Shown piece after piece: positions 31,740-40,314 of a DNA stretch of 64,000 bases. The notes below the pieces were generated by a model that saw nothing but the letters and a program-made list of their open reading frames with translations, was not told the origin of the DNA and made no database searches. The stretch's first letter is position 1, and every line of letters starts with the position of its first letter. Origin of the DNA: CALBPI01 sp045110335 (GTDB lineage Bacteria > Pseudomonadota > Gammaproteobacteria > Steroidobacterales > Woeseiaceae); assembly GCA_045110335.1 (NCBI GenBank), contig JBGCGB010000001.1, forward strand, positions 62,001 to 126,000. The letters run 5' to 3'. The translations under genes and the position numbers were made by a program.

Positions 31740-33518
31740 TTATTGCCCGGTCTGAACCCGCCACAAGTGGCTATAGATACCGTCGTGATCTTTCAGTTCA
31801 TCATGGGTACCTGATTCAACGATTCGCCCTTCATCCAGCACGTAAATCTGGTCTGCGCTGACAATCGTCGATAGCCGATGAGCGATAACGATCGTCGTAC
31901 GATTTTCCGAGATCTTTAGCAGCGAACGCTGGATCGCCGCCTCGGTCTCGTTATCGACGGCTGACGTAGCCTCGTCAAGAATAAGGATTGGCGGATCTTT
32001 GAGCAGCGCCCTGGCGATAGACAGTCGCTGCCGCTGGCCACCCGAGAGCTTTTGGCCTTGTTCTCCAACGATGGTGTCGAGTCCCTCCGGCATTTTCTCG
32101 ATGAACTCGATCGCTTCGGCGGCTTTCGCTGCGGCTAGAATGTCGTCATCAGACGCATCGTCGCGACCATAGGCAATGTTCTCGCGGATCGTACCGTGAA
32201 ACAGGAAAACGTCTTGACTGACGAGTCCAATCTGTCGGCGAAGACTGTCCAATGTCACCGTCTCGATCGGTTGATCATCAACCATAATCTGGCCGCTTTG
32301 CGGGTTATAGAAACGCAGCAACAACTTGACGATGGTGCTCTTGCCGGAACCGGTCTGCCCAACCAGTGCGATCGTGTCGCCATCGGGGATGGTGAGACTC
32401 AAGTCATGCAGGACGGTGACGTCATCGCGATAGGCGAAATGAATATCGCGGAATTCGACATGCCCCGTCGCCTTTCGTAGCACCGTTGCATCATCGCTAT
32501 CGCGAATCTGAACCGGCACCTCAATCAAATCGAGGATGCGACGCGTGGACGCCATTGCACGTTCGTAAAGATCTACCGTATTGGCAAGATCGGTCAGCGG
32601 CCATAACAATCGTTGTGTCAGGAATACCAACACGCCATAAGCGCCGACATTGAGTGTGCCATTTAATACTTTGTAGCCACCAAACAAGAATGTCGCCACA
32701 AAGCCGGCCAGGATGGCCATGCGAATCACTGGAATGAATGCCGAGCTGATCTTGATCGCTCGTCGATTGGCCTCTACGTAGTCCATACTTTGCCGAGTGA
32801 TTCTGGTGACTTCCTTCTCCTCGGTGGCAAAGCTCTTGATCGTCATGATCGCGCCGAGGTTTGCCGACAAGCGACTAGCCAATTGGCCGACACGCTCGCG
32901 GACATCGGCATAAAGCGGTTGAGCGCGTTTTTGAAAGTAGAACGCGCCAATGACGATGACCGGGATGGGTGTGAATGCAATCAGGGCAATGCCCGGGGAG
33001 ACCGCAAAGAACACGCCACCGACTGCCAGCAGCGTCGTGGCTACCTGAATGAGGTTGTTGGCGCCATTGTCGAGGAAACGCTCTAATTGATTCACGTCGT
33101 CATTGATAATCGCCACAATACTGCCGGCCCGAGTGCTTTCGAACCATGACAAATCGAGTTTTTGGGTATGCTGATAGGCATCCACTCGCATCTTGTGCTG
33201 TAGGTCCTGAGCCAAATTCCGCCAAAGTACCAGCAGCAAGTATTCGAAGATGGATTCTCCGATCCAGATGAGAAGTGTGAGCATCGCCAGCAGTAGCATC
33301 TGTTGCTTTGGGTCGGTGATGCCGAGTGCTGCAACAAAGGAGTCTTGCTGCCTGACGACGACGTCGATCGCGATACCAATCAGGATTTCGGGCATCACAT
33401 CGAACAGTTTATTCATCATGGAGCAGAAGCCCGCCAGCCAGATTCGGGTTCTAAAGCCGGACGCGTAGTGCAACAAACGTTTCAATGCGCCGAACGAATT
33501 AGCAGATGCGTTGCTCAT
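31740..33518 (-). CDS. ABC exporter, fused permease and ATPase
   Basis: A 592-residue half-transporter of the MsbA/lipid and multidrug exporter class, working as a homodimer in the inner membrane. Six membrane helices fill about residues 20-320. The nucleotide-binding domain has a Walker A GQTGSGKST, Q loop (GLVSQDVFLF), signature LSGGQRQRLS, Walker B ILILDEATSAVDNET and the H loop (IVIAHRLSTI). All are intact, so it should be active. The substrate cannot be read from the sequence; relatives move lipids, drugs or peptides. It converges with the TPR gene with 15 bases between stops. No ribosome site of note precedes the start. Confidence 0.92.
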   Translation of the reverse strand: MSNASANSFGALKRLLHYASGFRTRIWLAGFCSMMNKLFDVMPEILIGIAIDVVVRQQDSFVAALGITDPKQQMLLLAMLTLLIWIGESIFEYLLLVLWRNLAQDLQHKMRVDAYQHTQKLDLSWFESTRAGSIVAIINDDVNQLERFLDNGANNLIQVATTLLAVGGVFFAVSPGIALIAFTPIPVIVIGAFYFQKRAQPLYADVRERVGQLASRLSANLGAIMTIKSFATEEKEVTRITRQSMDYVEANRRAIKISSAFIPVIRMAILAGFVATFLFGGYKVLNGTLNVGAYGVLVFLTQRLLWPLTDLANTVDLYERAMASTRRILDLIEVPVQIRDSDDATVLRKATGHVEFRDIHFAYRDDVTVLHDLSLTIPDGDTIALVGQTGSGKSTIVKLLLRFYNPQSGQIMVDDQPIETVTLDSLRRQIGLVSQDVFLFHGTIRENIAYGRDDASDDDILAAAKAAEAIEFIEKMPEGLDTIVGEQGQKLSGGQRQRLSIARALLKDPPILILDEATSAVDNETEAAIQRSLLKISENRTTIVIAHRLSTIVSADQIYVLDEGRIVESGTHDELKDHDGIYSHLWRVQTGQ

Positions 33519-33884
33519 GCGACAAGTGTAGCAGCGATGTGATTGGCGGTGCGCATCTCGCCGTTTTATTCGGTTCGTCTAGTAGGGGACAAAGCTGGCA
33601 CCGCCCAAATCGTTTGGGTTTGGACCGGATTGCCGATGATTAGCTTCATTGGTGATATGTTGTCGTGCCTCCTTAGGCCGGAGCGGATAACTGCTGATCG
33701 TTTTCCGGTGGCAGGTTCGATTTTGTGGCTGGCCAATGACAATCGTGGCCGCGCAATGCCTCTGTTAATCCATCAGCGCTGGTTATTCAGTTGGAAAATC
33801 TTGACCACTATCCTTGAGCGAGCTGGTCGCTCCGGCTATCCTCTTCTCCTCTTTATGACAGATGCCGCATTGTCGGCTACGTGA
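33519..33884. other. Non-coding stretch before ilvE
   Basis: A 366-base divergent region between the ABC exporter and the aminotransferase. A 113-codon frame starting from TTG at 33543 ends exactly where ilvE begins (TGA then ATG), but it has no recognisable features and I treat it as chance. No leader peptide rich in Leu, Ile or Val with an attenuator hairpin was found. The promoters of both genes probably lie here. Confidence 0.35.
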
Positions 33885-34880
33885 ATGCAGATGACAGCTT
33901 TCGGATCCGAGTTTTGCAAAGAATTTACCGTTGCAGATTTTGAAGAGGATGCGTGGCAATCGCCGACGCTCCAACCGCTGGCACCGTTACCGATGCACCC
34001 GGCGTCGCATGTGCTGCATTATGCCAGTACCTGTTTCGAAGGCTTCAAAGCCTATCGATGGGCGGACGGGTCAATCCATGTGTTTCGGTTAAAAGACCAC
34101 GTCGCACGTATGCAAAAAAGCGCCGCATCTTTGTGTTTGCCGGTACCACCGACAGATTTGTTGACGAAAATGGTCGTCGATGTGATCAGTGCCAATCGCG
34201 ATGCCGTGCCAGCCATGCCGGGTGCGCTTTATCTGCGCCCGACGCTGATCGGGACTTTACCGAATATCGGTGCTGCGGCTTCGCCCAGTTTGACGGCCAA
34301 ACTCTATGTGCTGGCTTCGCCGGTCGGTGACTACTTCGCCGGGGGTGTGCGACCACTCAAGATTTTGATTGATGATCAAAACGCTCGCTCAACACGTCAG
34401 TTGGGCAGCACCAAGACTGGCGGCAACTATGCGGCCGCATTGGGCCCGACATTGGCTGCAAAAGCCGAGCATGGGGTGGATCAAGTGCTGTTTTGCCCAA
34501 CGGATGATGTTCAGGAGACAGGCGCGGCCAATTTCCTGTTGATTGGCGACGACCACATTTTGACGAAAGCGTTGGATACTTCTTTCTTACATGGCGTCAC
34601 ACGGTCATCGACACTGACGCTGGCAGAAGATTTCGGCATGCAAGTGGAGCAACGTAACTTCGGTGTTGAAGAATTGCTTGCGGCGCTACCGACGACCGAT
34701 GCGGCGTTATCCGGCACGGCCGCGAGTCTGACACCCATTGGTCATATGGTTTATCAAGGTAAGACCCATGAGGTCAATCCCGGCAGTGGTTACCGTTTTA
34801 CGATGAAACTGAGAGAAGCCTTGTCGGCGGTGCATAGTGGTGAACGCGAAGACGTTCACGGCTGGTTAACAACAATCTAA
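33885..34880 (+). CDS. ilvE: Branched-chain amino acid aminotransferase
   Basis: PLP-dependent class IV aminotransferase of 331 residues, interconverting Leu, Ile and Val with their 2-oxo acids using glutamate/2-oxoglutarate. The PLP lysine is Lys177 in GSTKTGGNYAA, and the family segments HYASTCFEGFKAYR, LYLRPTLIGT, QETGAANFLL and LHGVTRSSTLTLA are present. The layout (long N-terminal part, FEGFKAYR) resembles type II enzymes that act on all three branched-chain acids. A second ATG lies two codons downstream; no clear ribosome site distinguishes them. It stands alone, with a 4-base convergent overlap with galM at its 3' end. Confidence 0.92.
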   Translation: MQMTAFGSEFCKEFTVADFEEDAWQSPTLQPLAPLPMHPASHVLHYASTCFEGFKAYRWADGSIHVFRLKDHVARMQKSAASLCLPVPPTDLLTKMVVDVISANRDAVPAMPGALYLRPTLIGTLPNIGAAASPSLTAKLYVLASPVGDYFAGGVRPLKILIDDQNARSTRQLGSTKTGGNYAAALGPTLAAKAEHGVDQVLFCPTDDVQETGAANFLLIGDDHILTKALDTSFLHGVTRSSTLTLAEDFGMQVEQRNFGVEELLAALPTTDAALSGTAASLTPIGHMVYQGKTHEVNPGSGYRFTMKLREALSAVHSGEREDVHGWLTTI

Positions 34881-35956
34881 GAGTCCGTGCTAGCCGTGTT
34901 TTTTAGGCGACCGAAACGATAAACCGTCTTGCTGTAGTAGAGGTCATCCGGCGCCAGTACCACAGACGGAAAGTTTGGCTGATTGATGGCGTCTGGGAAG
35001 CGTTGCGTTTCCAGGCAAACCCCTTCGTAGCGCAGATAGCTACCACCGCCTTTTGCGTTATCCAATGCAAGATGGTTGGCTGTATACAACTGCATGGCGG
35101 GTTCCGTTGTACTGACTGACATCAAAATGCCGCTGCGTTCCGCCGTCATGATCGCCGCCAACGTCATCCGTTTCTTACCCTGCGGGATGACGAAATTGTG
35201 GTCATAGCCTCCCGTTATGGCCAAATCCGGATGGTTCAGGTGTTCGCCAATTCTCCGCGCTTTTCGAAAATCGAGAACCGGTGTCAGGTCGGCTAGTTCC
35301 CCGGTCGGCAGCAAGTCATCGTTTGTCGGCGTGTATTGTTCGCTGAACAGTCGTAGCTCATGGTCTGTGATACTGCCAGCGTCATGTCCATTGAGATTGA
35401 AGTAGCTGTGATTGCATAGATTGACGATGGTCGGCTGGTCTGTTCTTGCAAAGTGCTCGATGTGTAGCGATTGGTTGTCGTCAAGTGTGTAACGCACCCG
35501 TAGTGAGAGTTTTCCGGGATAGCCGTCTTCGCCATCAGGGCTTTCATGATAGAAGCTGACGCTTAGGCCTCCATCGGATTGGCTGCGCTCCATTGTCGAC
35601 GTCCATAACTGCCGGCTGATCCCCGTTGCGCCGCCGTGCAAGTGAATCCCAGCGGCATTCTTGGATAGCGCGTGCGTTTCACCTTCAAGATCGAACTGGG
35701 CACCCGTTATCCGATTGGCGCAGCGTCCCACTGTGCAGCCCAAATACTCCGGATTGGCGAGGTAGCCCGCGGCATGGTCATAGCCAAGTGCAATATCGAC
35801 GGGTTGCCCATGTTTGTCCGGCACGATCAGTGATTGAACCGACGCCCCAATCGGCACCAGTTTGACGACCATACCGGCATCATTACGCAGCACGAAACAC
35901 TCGACAGGTTCCTGCTGGTCAGTCTGGTCAAAATACTCGGTATGTATTGTCGGCAT
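34877..35956 (-). CDS. galM: Aldose 1-epimerase (mutarotase)
   Basis: A 359-residue cytoplasmic GalM-family enzyme interconverting alpha- and beta-anomers of galactose and glucose, giving galactokinase its alpha-galactose substrate. Recognisable segments are GCTVGRCANRI, HLHGGATGISRQLW, LCNHSYFNLNGHDAG (substrate His), GGYDHNFVIP and GVCLETQRFPDAINQPNFPS (catalytic Glu in CLETQ). The sequence has no signal peptide, so it acts inside the cell. It is separated by about 3.3 kb from the galK-galT operon on the same strand and so is probably transcribed from its own promoter between 35957 and 36043. Confidence 0.93.
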   Translation of the reverse strand: MPTIHTEYFDQTDQQEPVECFVLRNDAGMVVKLVPIGASVQSLIVPDKHGQPVDIALGYDHAAGYLANPEYLGCTVGRCANRITGAQFDLEGETHALSKNAAGIHLHGGATGISRQLWTSTMERSQSDGGLSVSFYHESPDGEDGYPGKLSLRVRYTLDDNQSLHIEHFARTDQPTIVNLCNHSYFNLNGHDAGSITDHELRLFSEQYTPTNDDLLPTGELADLTPVLDFRKARRIGEHLNHPDLAITGGYDHNFVIPQGKKRMTLAAIMTAERSGILMSVSTTEPAMQLYTANHLALDNAKGGGSYLRYEGVCLETQRFPDAINQPNFPSVVLAPDDLYYSKTVYRFGRLKNTASTDS

Positions 35957-36043
35957 GCATTGCGGCTCAGCAAATGAGTCTTTATGCTACCGCGATCTGC
36001 CTGTCGATGGCATTGATTCATTACTCAATTCGGGGCACGCAAA

Positions 36044-36937
36044 GTGACAAACACGGACACGCAGACGAGAGATGGCATTTTATGCGGCGTGCTCGCTTAC
36101 GGAATGTGGGGGTTTCTGCCGGTCTACTTCTTGTTCGTAAAAACGGTACCCGCCACAGAGATGCTCGCACACCGCGTCTTATGGAGCGTGCCATTCGGTG
36201 CACTGATCATTGCTATGCGGGGTCAATGGCCGGAGGTGGTGTCGGCAATACGAACCCCTTCCAAGGTTGGCTGGCTGTCGTTAGCTGCTCTGGTCATCGC
36301 AACCAACTGGCTTGTCTACATCGTCGCTGTGCAAAAAGCACAAATTTTTCAAGCGAGCCTCGGCTATTACATTAACCCGCTCATTTATGTACTGGTCGGC
36401 GTTGTTTTCTTCGGTGAAAAGCTGCGGCCAGCGCAAATACTAGCGGTGGGTTTGGCGACGATAGGCGTGCTTGTTCTCACGATAAGCGGCGGTGAATTTC
36501 CTTGGATTTCACTGGCATTGGCCGTGACTTTTACGATCTACGGCGTTATCCGTAAGCAAGTTGTCGTCGGTGGCATGCCGGGTCTGTTTATCGAAACGTT
36601 GCTACTGATGCCGGTGGCAGCGATTTGGTTGGGCATGATTGCGCAAGACGGGGGCTCTGCGTTCGTTGCCGGTGATGGTCGACTTCGCTGGTTGATCACA
36701 TTGGCGGGGCCGGTCACCGTGCTGCCTTTGTTATTCTTCGCACTCAGCGCCCGCCGCCTGAGCTTATCGATGATCGGCTTTCTACAGTTCATCGGACCAA
36801 CCATTCAGTTCATCGTCGGCTGGTTTAGTGGTGAAGTCCTAACGACGCCCCGAATGATTTGTTTTGGCCTGATCTGGGCTGCTGTATTGATTTTTTGTGC
36901 GGACGGTTGGCGTGGAAGGAAGCGGAAAATTGCATGA
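36044..36937 (+). CDS. rarD: RarD-type EamA-family transporter
   Basis: A 297-residue inner-membrane protein with ten hydrophobic helices. The N-terminal GVLAYGMWGFLPVYF, HRVLWSVPF, NWLVYIVAV and GYYINPLIYVLVGVVFFGEKL segments match RarD (chloramphenicol-sensitivity protein) of the drug/metabolite transporter superfamily. The physiological substrate is not known. It starts at GTG; no earlier in-frame start gives a better N terminus. The following small gene begins inside its last codons, and four or more genes continue on the same strand to 39307. Confidence 0.9.
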   Translation: MTNTDTQTRDGILCGVLAYGMWGFLPVYFLFVKTVPATEMLAHRVLWSVPFGALIIAMRGQWPEVVSAIRTPSKVGWLSLAALVIATNWLVYIVAVQKAQIFQASLGYYINPLIYVLVGVVFFGEKLRPAQILAVGLATIGVLVLTISGGEFPWISLALAVTFTIYGVIRKQVVVGGMPGLFIETLLLMPVAAIWLGMIAQDGGSAFVAGDGRLRWLITLAGPVTVLPLLFFALSARRLSLSMIGFLQFIGPTIQFIVGWFSGEVLTTPRMICFGLIWAAVLIFCADGWRGRKRKIA

Positions 36938-37214
36938 CTGGACAGCATTGGCTGATCGCTTGCAGTCGATCATTGAGCAACTTGATGACAAGCAGCATGT
37001 GTATTGGCTACAGAATTTGATTACCGCACGTAATGCAATTCTGCGCGGTGATGAACGCGGTTTACGACGATTGCTGGGCTTGTATGGAGAGGGTTACTCC
37101 CTTTCTGCTATTCGTGTCGCTTCGATGCAAGCCGAGTTCGATGAACGGGTGCATGGCGCGCAGCAATTAGCATGTCAATTGCTTGAACAGGAATCGCCGG
37201 GAGACACGCGATGA
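36912..37214 (+). CDS. Small hypothetical helical protein
   Basis: About 100 residues, no signal peptide or membrane helix, predicted all-helical (TALADRLQSIIEQLDDKQHVYWLQNLITARNAI shown here only as the general Leu/Gln-rich character). I do not recognise the family. The start is uncertain: GTG 36912 or TTG 36930 (the latter behind a GGAAGCGGAAAA purine run), both overlapping the rarD end. Its TGA overlaps the ATG of the next gene (ATGA), which argues that it is translated as part of the rarD operon. Confidence 0.6.
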   Translation: MEGSGKLHDWTALADRLQSIIEQLDDKQHVYWLQNLITARNAILRGDERGLRRLLGLYGEGYSLSAIRVASMQAEFDERVHGAQQLACQLLEQESPGDTR

Positions 37215-37921
37215 ATCATGCGTCATCTTCCAGGTATTGGCGCGCGACAGTGTGGTGCGCTCTGGCTGTATTGATTGCCACGGCTGTGATCGCTGGGAAA
37301 TTCCCGGCAACCGGTGGCGACTTCGCACCAGGCTATGCGGTGCCGGTGTATGCGTTCGAGTTTGCTCGCGAGCCAAGTGACCTTGATCTGGTATTTGGTC
37401 AGCCCTCCGACCCCGAACGTGCATCCCGTATCAAAGCAATGGATCAGGGTAACTATTGGGACTATTTGTTCATGGCCACCTATGGTGGTTTTCTGGGGCT
37501 GTTTTTTTGGGCTGCCTATCGACAGACGGGGCGTGGTACTTGGCAGCTGGCAGCGGCGTTCGGTGTCGCTGCAGCAATCTGTGATGGAATTGAAAATGTC
37601 ATTCTCATTGGTATCACGCGGGACCTGGCGAACGCACCACTGCTTGAATGGTTATGGATTCCGGTGACACTAAAGTTCGCATTGCTGTTGGCGTGCGCTG
37701 CGTTGGCCGGATGGTTCTTTCACGCACTTGGGTTGCCGATTTGGCGGCGTTGTGGTCATGGGCTTGTTCTGTTGGCGTTGATCGGTTCCTCGGGTCTGAT
37801 CGCACCACCGGAGTTCGCTTATCTGCTGGCCATCTGCATCGCACCTGCGTGGTTATTGCAATTGATATACGCTATCGGCAGCACAAAACGGAACGCAAAG
37901 GACCCTATTGATGACATCTGA
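37211..37921 (+). CDS. Uncharacterised membrane protein
   Basis: A 236-residue protein with about six hydrophobic segments (near 14-30, 83-101, 113-133, 150-168, 178-197 and 203-222) separated by a first loop of about 50 residues containing Pro, Asp and Glu (GYAVPVYAFEFAREPSDLDLVFG). I do not recognise the family. The conserved-looking MDQGNYWDYLFMATYGGFL and ICDGIENVIL segments might help a profile search. It overlaps the preceding gene by four bases and the next one by 11 bases, so it is a member of a small operon. No function can be proposed. Confidence 0.75.
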   Translation: MNHASSSRYWRATVWCALAVLIATAVIAGKFPATGGDFAPGYAVPVYAFEFAREPSDLDLVFGQPSDPERASRIKAMDQGNYWDYLFMATYGGFLGLFFWAAYRQTGRGTWQLAAAFGVAAAICDGIENVILIGITRDLANAPLLEWLWIPVTLKFALLLACAALAGWFFHALGLPIWRRCGHGLVLLALIGSSGLIAPPEFAYLLAICIAPAWLLQLIYAIGSTKRNAKDPIDDI

Positions 37922-38162
37922 AACCGACAAACAACGTTTGCTCAAGACATTAGTGATGTTGCTCACGATCGATTTCTTCGCGTTCATAGCAGTGGCCCTT
38001 GCTATCTATGCAAAAGTCGTTGGGCCGGACAACGTTTTTCACCCCGTGCTCGCGAGTGAACCCATTGTTAATCTGATGCTGGGGTTCGGGGGTGCGACGT
38101 TGGCCTGGTGCATCTTCAAAATTGCGACGATTTCGCGTGAGTTCTCGAAAACCTCTCGATGA
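37911..38162 (+). CDS. Small two-helix membrane protein
   Basis: An 83-residue protein with two membrane helices (about 11-34 and 49-70) and a basic C terminus. ATG 37911 is preferred over the TTG one codon earlier because AAAGGA lies eight bases upstream. It overlaps the end of the previous membrane protein gene. I do not recognise the family; similar small proteins often accompany larger membrane partners, so it might assist the 236-residue protein upstream. The next gene begins 18 bases later. Confidence 0.65.
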   Translation: MTSETDKQRLLKTLVMLLTIDFFAFIAVALAIYAKVVGPDNVFHPVLASEPIVNLMLGFGGATLAWCIFKIATISREFSKTSR

Positions 38163-38180
38163 CAGTAGGAGCATGTTTGC

Positions 38181-38468
38181 ATGACTCAAGAATCACCGAA
38201 AATCGAAGTGGAAAATATCAATACGCCCGGGAGCGTCTCGCGGGTTGATGCGGCAAAGTATGAAGCGATGAAAAGTGCGTATCTCGCTGTGCTGCCAAAG
38301 ATCGCGCCGGGGCTGGATCAAAAAGCACTGATGAGTGCCGTCAAACCATTCTTGCCGGAAGCATTATTTCCGGGCGGCAAGACAGCCGGATGGTGGATCA
38401 AAACCGTGCAGCTGGATCTCGAAGCGAAAGGCCTCGTGACACGGACGACAAGAAAACCGTTAACCTGA
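38181..38468 (+). CDS. DUF6958-like small protein
   Basis: A 95-residue soluble protein. The segments KIEVENINTPG, VDAAKYEAMKSA, ALFPGGKTAGWWIKTVQLDLEAKG resemble a widespread bacterial family I recall as DUF6958. The fold appears helical, like a winged-helix or small DNA/protein-binding module, but no function is established. A purine-rich AGTAGGAG site precedes the ATG with appropriate spacing. It lies between a small membrane protein and a DUF427 protein in a same-strand run of short genes. Confidence 0.72.
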   Translation: MTQESPKIEVENINTPGSVSRVDAAKYEAMKSAYLAVLPKIAPGLDQKALMSAVKPFLPEALFPGGKTAGWWIKTVQLDLEAKGLVTRTTRKPLT

Positions 38469-38498
38469 CATCAGACCTAACGGCAACGGAGCAATGAA

Positions 38499-38780
38499 AT
38501 GAAAGCAATGTGGCAAAACCAAACGATCGCCGAATCAAACGATACCGTCGTTGTCGAAGGCAATCACTATTTTCCGCGCGATTCACTACAAGCGACTTAT
38601 TTTGAGTCGAGTACACATACGAGCTTTTGTCCCTGGAAAGGCACGGCGAGCTATTTTGATATCGTGGTGAATGGAGAGCGTAACCAGAATGCGGCGTGGT
38701 TCTATGACGAGCCAAAATCTGCAGCGTCAGAGATAGAAGGTCGCGTGGCTTTCTGGAAAGGCGTCGAGGTCATCGCCTAA
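38499..38780 (+). CDS. DUF427 domain protein
   Basis: A 93-residue protein consisting of a single DUF427 domain. The core VVVEGNHYFPRDSL, FCPWKGTASYFDI and AAWFYDEPKSAASEIEGRVAFWKGVEV match the family, in which the Cys-Pro-Trp-Lys-Gly motif is a hallmark. It is a small beta-rich cytoplasmic domain without an assigned reaction. AACGGAGC before the ATG is an acceptable ribosome site. Its stop overlaps the start of the lipocalin gene by one base (TAATG), so translation is likely coupled. Confidence 0.9.
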   Translation: MKAMWQNQTIAESNDTVVVEGNHYFPRDSLQATYFESSTHTSFCPWKGTASYFDIVVNGERNQNAAWFYDEPKSAASEIEGRVAFWKGVEVIA

Positions 38781-39307
38781 TGCGTTGGTTTGGGTTGGCT
38801 TTTGCGTTCTTGTTGGCCGGGTGCATTAATGTGCCTGACGGAATTACGCCTGTTGATGATTTTGATTCAGATCGGTATCTCGGCAAATGGTATGAGATCG
38901 CGCGGCTGGATCATCGTTTCGAAAGGGGGCTTAGCGATGTTAGCGCCGAGTATAGTCTTCGTGAAGACGGTGGAATTCGCGTTAAAAACCGGGGTTTCTC
39001 AACAAAGAGCAATGATTGGGACGAGGCGATCGGCAAAGCATTTTTTGTCGATGATGAGGAAACAGGTTTCCTGAAAGTGTCTTTTTTTGGGCCCTTCTAT
39101 GGTTCCTATGTTGTTTTCGAACTCGATAAAGCCAATTATCAGTATGCGTTTGTTGCCGGGCCGAACAAGAAGTATCTCTGGTTTCTATCCAGAACACCGA
39201 CCGTATCGGATGCATTGATCGCACAGTTTCGACGCCGTGCCGAAGCGGCCGGTTTTCCGGTCGAAGAACTGATTCTGGTCGATCAACAGCGGAATACGAC
39301 GAATTAG
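38780..39307 (+). CDS. blc: Bacterial lipocalin lipoprotein
   Basis: A 175-residue outer-membrane lipocalin. The lipobox is LLAGC (Cys15). The lipocalin first motif is clear (DRYLGKWYEIARLDHRFERG), followed by SAEYSLREDGG and the family's downstream segments GFLKVSFFGPFYGSYVVFELD and YLWFLSRTP. Blc proteins bind fatty acids or lysophospholipids in the outer membrane and appear in envelope maintenance. It starts in the stop codon of the DUF427 gene and ends with a 4-base convergent overlap with galT. The combination DUF427-Blc is likely the tail of the operon starting at rarD. Confidence 0.93.
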   Translation: MRWFGLAFAFLLAGCINVPDGITPVDDFDSDRYLGKWYEIARLDHRFERGLSDVSAEYSLREDGGIRVKNRGFSTKSNDWDEAIGKAFFVDDEETGFLKVSFFGPFYGSYVVFELDKANYQYAFVAGPNKKYLWFLSRTPTVSDALIAQFRRRAEAAGFPVEELILVDQQRNTTN

Positions 39308-40314
39308 TCGATCAGGACTTCACGAAGGCGAGTGGCAGCGGCTTCCGGTGTCAGGTCGCGTTGTGCTTCGCCGAGCAGTTCGAAACCGACCATAAACTTT
39401 TTGATCGTGGCGGAGCGCAGTAACGGCGGATAGAAGTGCGCATGTAGTCGCCAGTCTCCGTCATGTGTGGCAGGTGCATTGTGCCAGCCCATCGAGTAGG
39501 GGAATGGTGTATCAAACACGCGATTGTAGGTGCCGCATAGCCGGCGTAGCGTCTCGGCAAGATCGTCACGAGCCGCATCATTCAGGGCGCTGAGCGTGCC
39601 GACGGGTTCTTTGGCAATCAGCAGCGTTTCAAAGGGCCAGACTGCCCAATAAGGCACTACGACCATCCAATAGTCCGTTGATATCAAAACGCGCTCACCG
39701 GCTTTTTCTTCACGGGCGATGTAGTCGCCGAGCAAGCTTGTGCCATGTTTGGCGTGATAGTTCTGCTGGCACTCGGCTTCGCGGGTTGCCTCGGTCGGCA
39801 AGCTGCTGGTTGCCCAAATTTGCCCATGCGGATGAGGGTTAGAACAGCCCATCATCTCGCCCCGGTTCTCGAAAATTTGTACCCATCCGTGGGCTGGCGT
39901 GAGATCGTCGTATTGCTCCGCCCATGCGTCGACAACGTTTCGGATCGCCTTGGCGCTCATACTCGCCATTGTTAGATCATGTCGCGGGCTGTAGCAGATC
40001 ACTCTGCAAGTGCCGGTCACGACATCGCTGGCAAGCAACGGGTCATCAGCGTCGCTGGGTGCTTCGCTTTGCGTCAGTAAAGCAGGATAGTCATTGTCGA
40101 AGACGTATACGTTGTCGTATTCAGGATTGTCCGCACCGCCTGCGCGATGGTTGCCCGGACACAAGTAGCAGTCTTCGACGTAAGTCGGTTCGCTGTCGGT
40201 CGTAATGGTTTCGGTTTGTCCTTGCCACGGTCGTGCGGTGCGGTGTGGGGACACCAATATCCAGCTGCCGTTGAGTGGGTTGTAGCGTCGATGCGGTGTC
40301 GCTGGTTTGCTCAT
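39304..40314 (-). CDS. galT: Galactose-1-phosphate uridylyltransferase
   Basis: A 336-residue GalT, transferring UMP from UDP-glucose to galactose-1-phosphate in the Leloir pathway. The active-site motif is NPHPHGQIWA with the nucleophilic His; the N-terminal RRYNPLNGSWILVSPHR and the C-terminal GWHNAPATHDGDWRLHAHFYPPLLRS also match. The zinc-binding CYLCPGNHRAGG is present. It is last in the four-gene galactoside operon: its start overlaps galK's stop by four bases. No galE is visible in this window, so UDP-galactose epimerisation must be encoded elsewhere. Confidence 0.96.
   Translation of the reverse strand: MSKPATPHRRYNPLNGSWILVSPHRTARPWQGQTETITTDSEPTYVEDCYLCPGNHRAGGADNPEYDNVYVFDNDYPALLTQSEAPSDADDPLLASDVVTGTCRVICYSPRHDLTMASMSAKAIRNVVDAWAEQYDDLTPAHGWVQIFENRGEMMGCSNPHPHGQIWATSSLPTEATREAECQQNYHAKHGTSLLGDYIAREEKAGERVLISTDYWMVVVPYWAVWPFETLLIAKEPVGTLSALNDAARDDLAETLRRLCGTYNRVFDTPFPYSMGWHNAPATHDGDWRLHAHFYPPLLRSATIKKFMVGFELLGEAQRDLTPEAAATRLREVLID

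Noticed and set aside
33543..33884. A 113-codon frame directly abutting ilvE
   Set aside because: TTG start, no ribosome site and no recognisable features. The exact abutment to the ilvE ATG is noted but probably chance.
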